From: Tessaracoccus lacteus
Lineage (GTDB): Bacteria > Actinomycetota > Actinomycetes > Propionibacteriales > Propionibacteriaceae
Assembly: GCF_029917005.1 (NCBI RefSeq)
Contig: NZ_CP123967.1
Location: forward strand, 2,232,001-2,296,000
Direction: 5' to 3'
Length of the DNA: 64,000 nucleotides
Shown: positions 63,389-64,000 of the stretch, piece after piece
How the letters are laid out: every line of letters starts with the position of its first letter
How positions within the stretch are numbered: the stretch's first letter is position 1
Notes under the pieces: generated by a model
What the model saw: the letters and a program-made list of their open reading frames with translations, nothing else
What the model was told of the DNA's origin: nothing
Databases searched by the model: none
Translations under genes and position numbers: made by a program

Positions 63389-63642
63389 CCGACGGTCCCC
63401 AGGAACAGGTCCAGCCACGGAAGCGCGCTGCCCGCCACGAGCACCACTCCACACAGCGCTGCGGCGATGCGCCGGAGGGAGGGCCAGTGCCCGGAGGTGA
63501 GGGCCGCTGCGCACAGGAAGATGCCCAGCGCCGCGAGGGTGAGCCAGAACCAGCCTGATGCCGTCAGGAACAGGGCGACGGCAGCCAGCACCCCTCCCGC
63601 CGCGATTGCGGCGACAACTCGATCCTTCGACACCTGCGTCAT
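63385..63642 (-). CDS. Small membrane protein of unknown function
   Basis: An 85-residue protein with three hydrophobic segments (about 10-27, 30-46 and 56-75) and a basic middle (SLRRIA). The start is uncertain: ATG 63642 has GGAGG only one base away, while a GTG three codons later has it 10 bases upstream. It is coupled to the lipoprotein gene, so the pair probably acts together at the membrane. Confidence 0.5.
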   Translation of the reverse strand: MTQVSKDRVVAAIAAGGVLAAVALFLTASGWFWLTLAALGIFLCAAALTSGHWPSLRRIAAALCGVVLVAGSALPWLDLFLGTVG

Positions 63643-63789
63643 GCCTCCACAATGCCCGCTTCGGAAGCGGAGTGCGAGGGCCGTCGACGGCGACCGGTAC
63701 GAAAGCTCCACCGCGGCGCTGGCGAGCGTCATGAGTGTCGAGGCACCGAGGCACCCTTCGCAAGCTCAGGGCCCTTCGACAAGCTCAGG

Positions 63790-63919
63790 GAACCGGCGGG
63801 CTCAGGGAACCGGCGGGCTCAGGGAACCGGCGGGCTCAGCGAACCGGCGGGCTCAGCGAACCGGCGGGCTCAGCGAACCGGCGGGCTCAGCGAACCGGCG
63901 GGCTCAGAGAACCGGCGGG
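63790..63919. repeat. 17-bp tandem repeats
   Basis: Seven full units of GAACCGGCGGGCTCAGS begin at 63790 and then every 17 bases to 63892, with a partial eighth at 63909. Just before them, CTTCGCAAGCTCAGGG (about 63758-63771) and CTTCGACAAGCTCAGGG (63774-63790) appear, a motif frequent between genes of related actinobacteria. The array runs into the 3' end of the GNAT gene. Confidence 0.9.
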
Positions 63920-64000
63920 TCCTTGCGCATCGCCTGGATCGAGCGCGCGACGGTGAAGCCGAGCGACGTGTAGAGCCGGTCGGCGCCGGTGGGGCTCTCG
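63904..64000 (-). CDS. C-terminal end of a GNAT acetyltransferase (partial)
   Basis: The last 32 codons are present; the gene continues beyond the window. They read ESPTGADRLYTSLGFTVARS followed by IQAMRKDPPVL and a stop, the usual GNAT ending (ADRLYTSLGF). The last codons and the stop lie inside the 17-bp repeat array, so repeat changes could alter the protein end. The substrate is unknown. Confidence 0.7.
   Translation of the reverse strand, partial: ESPTGADRLYTSLGFTVARSIQAMRKDPPVL

Noticed and set aside
63790-63919. CRISPR-like array
   Set aside because: Contiguous 17-bp units without spacers; a simple tandem repeat.

Overview
The window is high-GC (about 70%) DNA from an actinobacterium. 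Several features suggest the Propionibacteriaceae (Tessaracoccus-like): mycothiol-dependent enzymes, a TB7.3-like carrier domain, a MgtA-type mannosyltransferase, a sigE-rseA-tatB locus, the succinylase DAP pathway, a cobalamin riboswitch, and many -10 boxes placed 6-8 nt before a start codon (leaderless transcripts). The family-level placement is inference. I see no tRNA, rRNA, CRISPR array, complete insertion sequence, prophage or replication origin.

Layout. 1-4670: a cobalamin-riboswitch-controlled module of surface-anchored DUF4430/transcobalamin-like proteins followed by an ECF transporter (EcfT, a fused double EcfA, a CbrT-like EcfS). 4662-12106: a THUMP-like methyltransferase and a complete peptide ABC transporter. 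12302-15390: the t6A cluster (GNAT-TsaE fusion, TsaB, RimI, TsaD). 15425-18915: DEAD-box helicase and a divergent GT4 mannosyltransferase. 18916-20587: a repeat-rich island around a DUF559/AbiEi-like gene, with four 69-bp palindromic elements, a 189-bp tandem duplication carrying a gene-tail fragment, and three 41-bp repeats. 20588-24644: nnr, acpS, two truncated genes meeting at one junction, glmS. 24787-29993: coaA, a TRIC-like channel, pepP, hydrolase, methyltransferase and a stress protein.

30066-49917: a long block whose gene content resembles, from memory, the M. tuberculosis Rv1201c-Rv1234 neighbourhood: MgtE-N/CBS protein, DUF1003, mrp, tatB, anti-sigma, sigE, O-methyltransferase, glgC/glgA, DUF3117, LOG protein and dapE/dapD. 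It also holds dapA with a lysine-less biotinyl-like domain, and the transglutaminase/alpha-E/ATP-grasp trio. 49920-59113: a mycothiol-dependent-type enzyme, dapC-fdxA, VanW, sppA, tkt, and a phosphoribosyltransferase coupled to an unknown small protein. 59161-62759: sugar mutarotase, mycothiol-dependent formaldehyde detoxification pair, Nudix, pncA. 62760-64000: two tandem-repeat arrays, a 30-bp perfect palindrome, a lipoprotein/membrane pair and the tail of a GNAT gene.

Genes working together: the B12 module (capture proteins plus importer); the peptide transporter; t6A tRNA modification; DapA, DapD, DapC and DapE for lysine and cell-wall diaminopimelate; GlgC/GlgA for glycogen or glucan; SigE with its membrane anti-sigma for envelope stress; MscR and its metallo-hydrolase for formaldehyde.

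Intergenic stretches above 300 bp are 18916-19323 and 20134-20587, both filled largely by the repeats listed; 18916-19036 holds nothing I recognise. Gaps of 150-300 bp (10035-10261, 12107-12301, 17552-17778, 42012-42204, 62760-62986) hold hairpins, repeats or likely promoter DNA.
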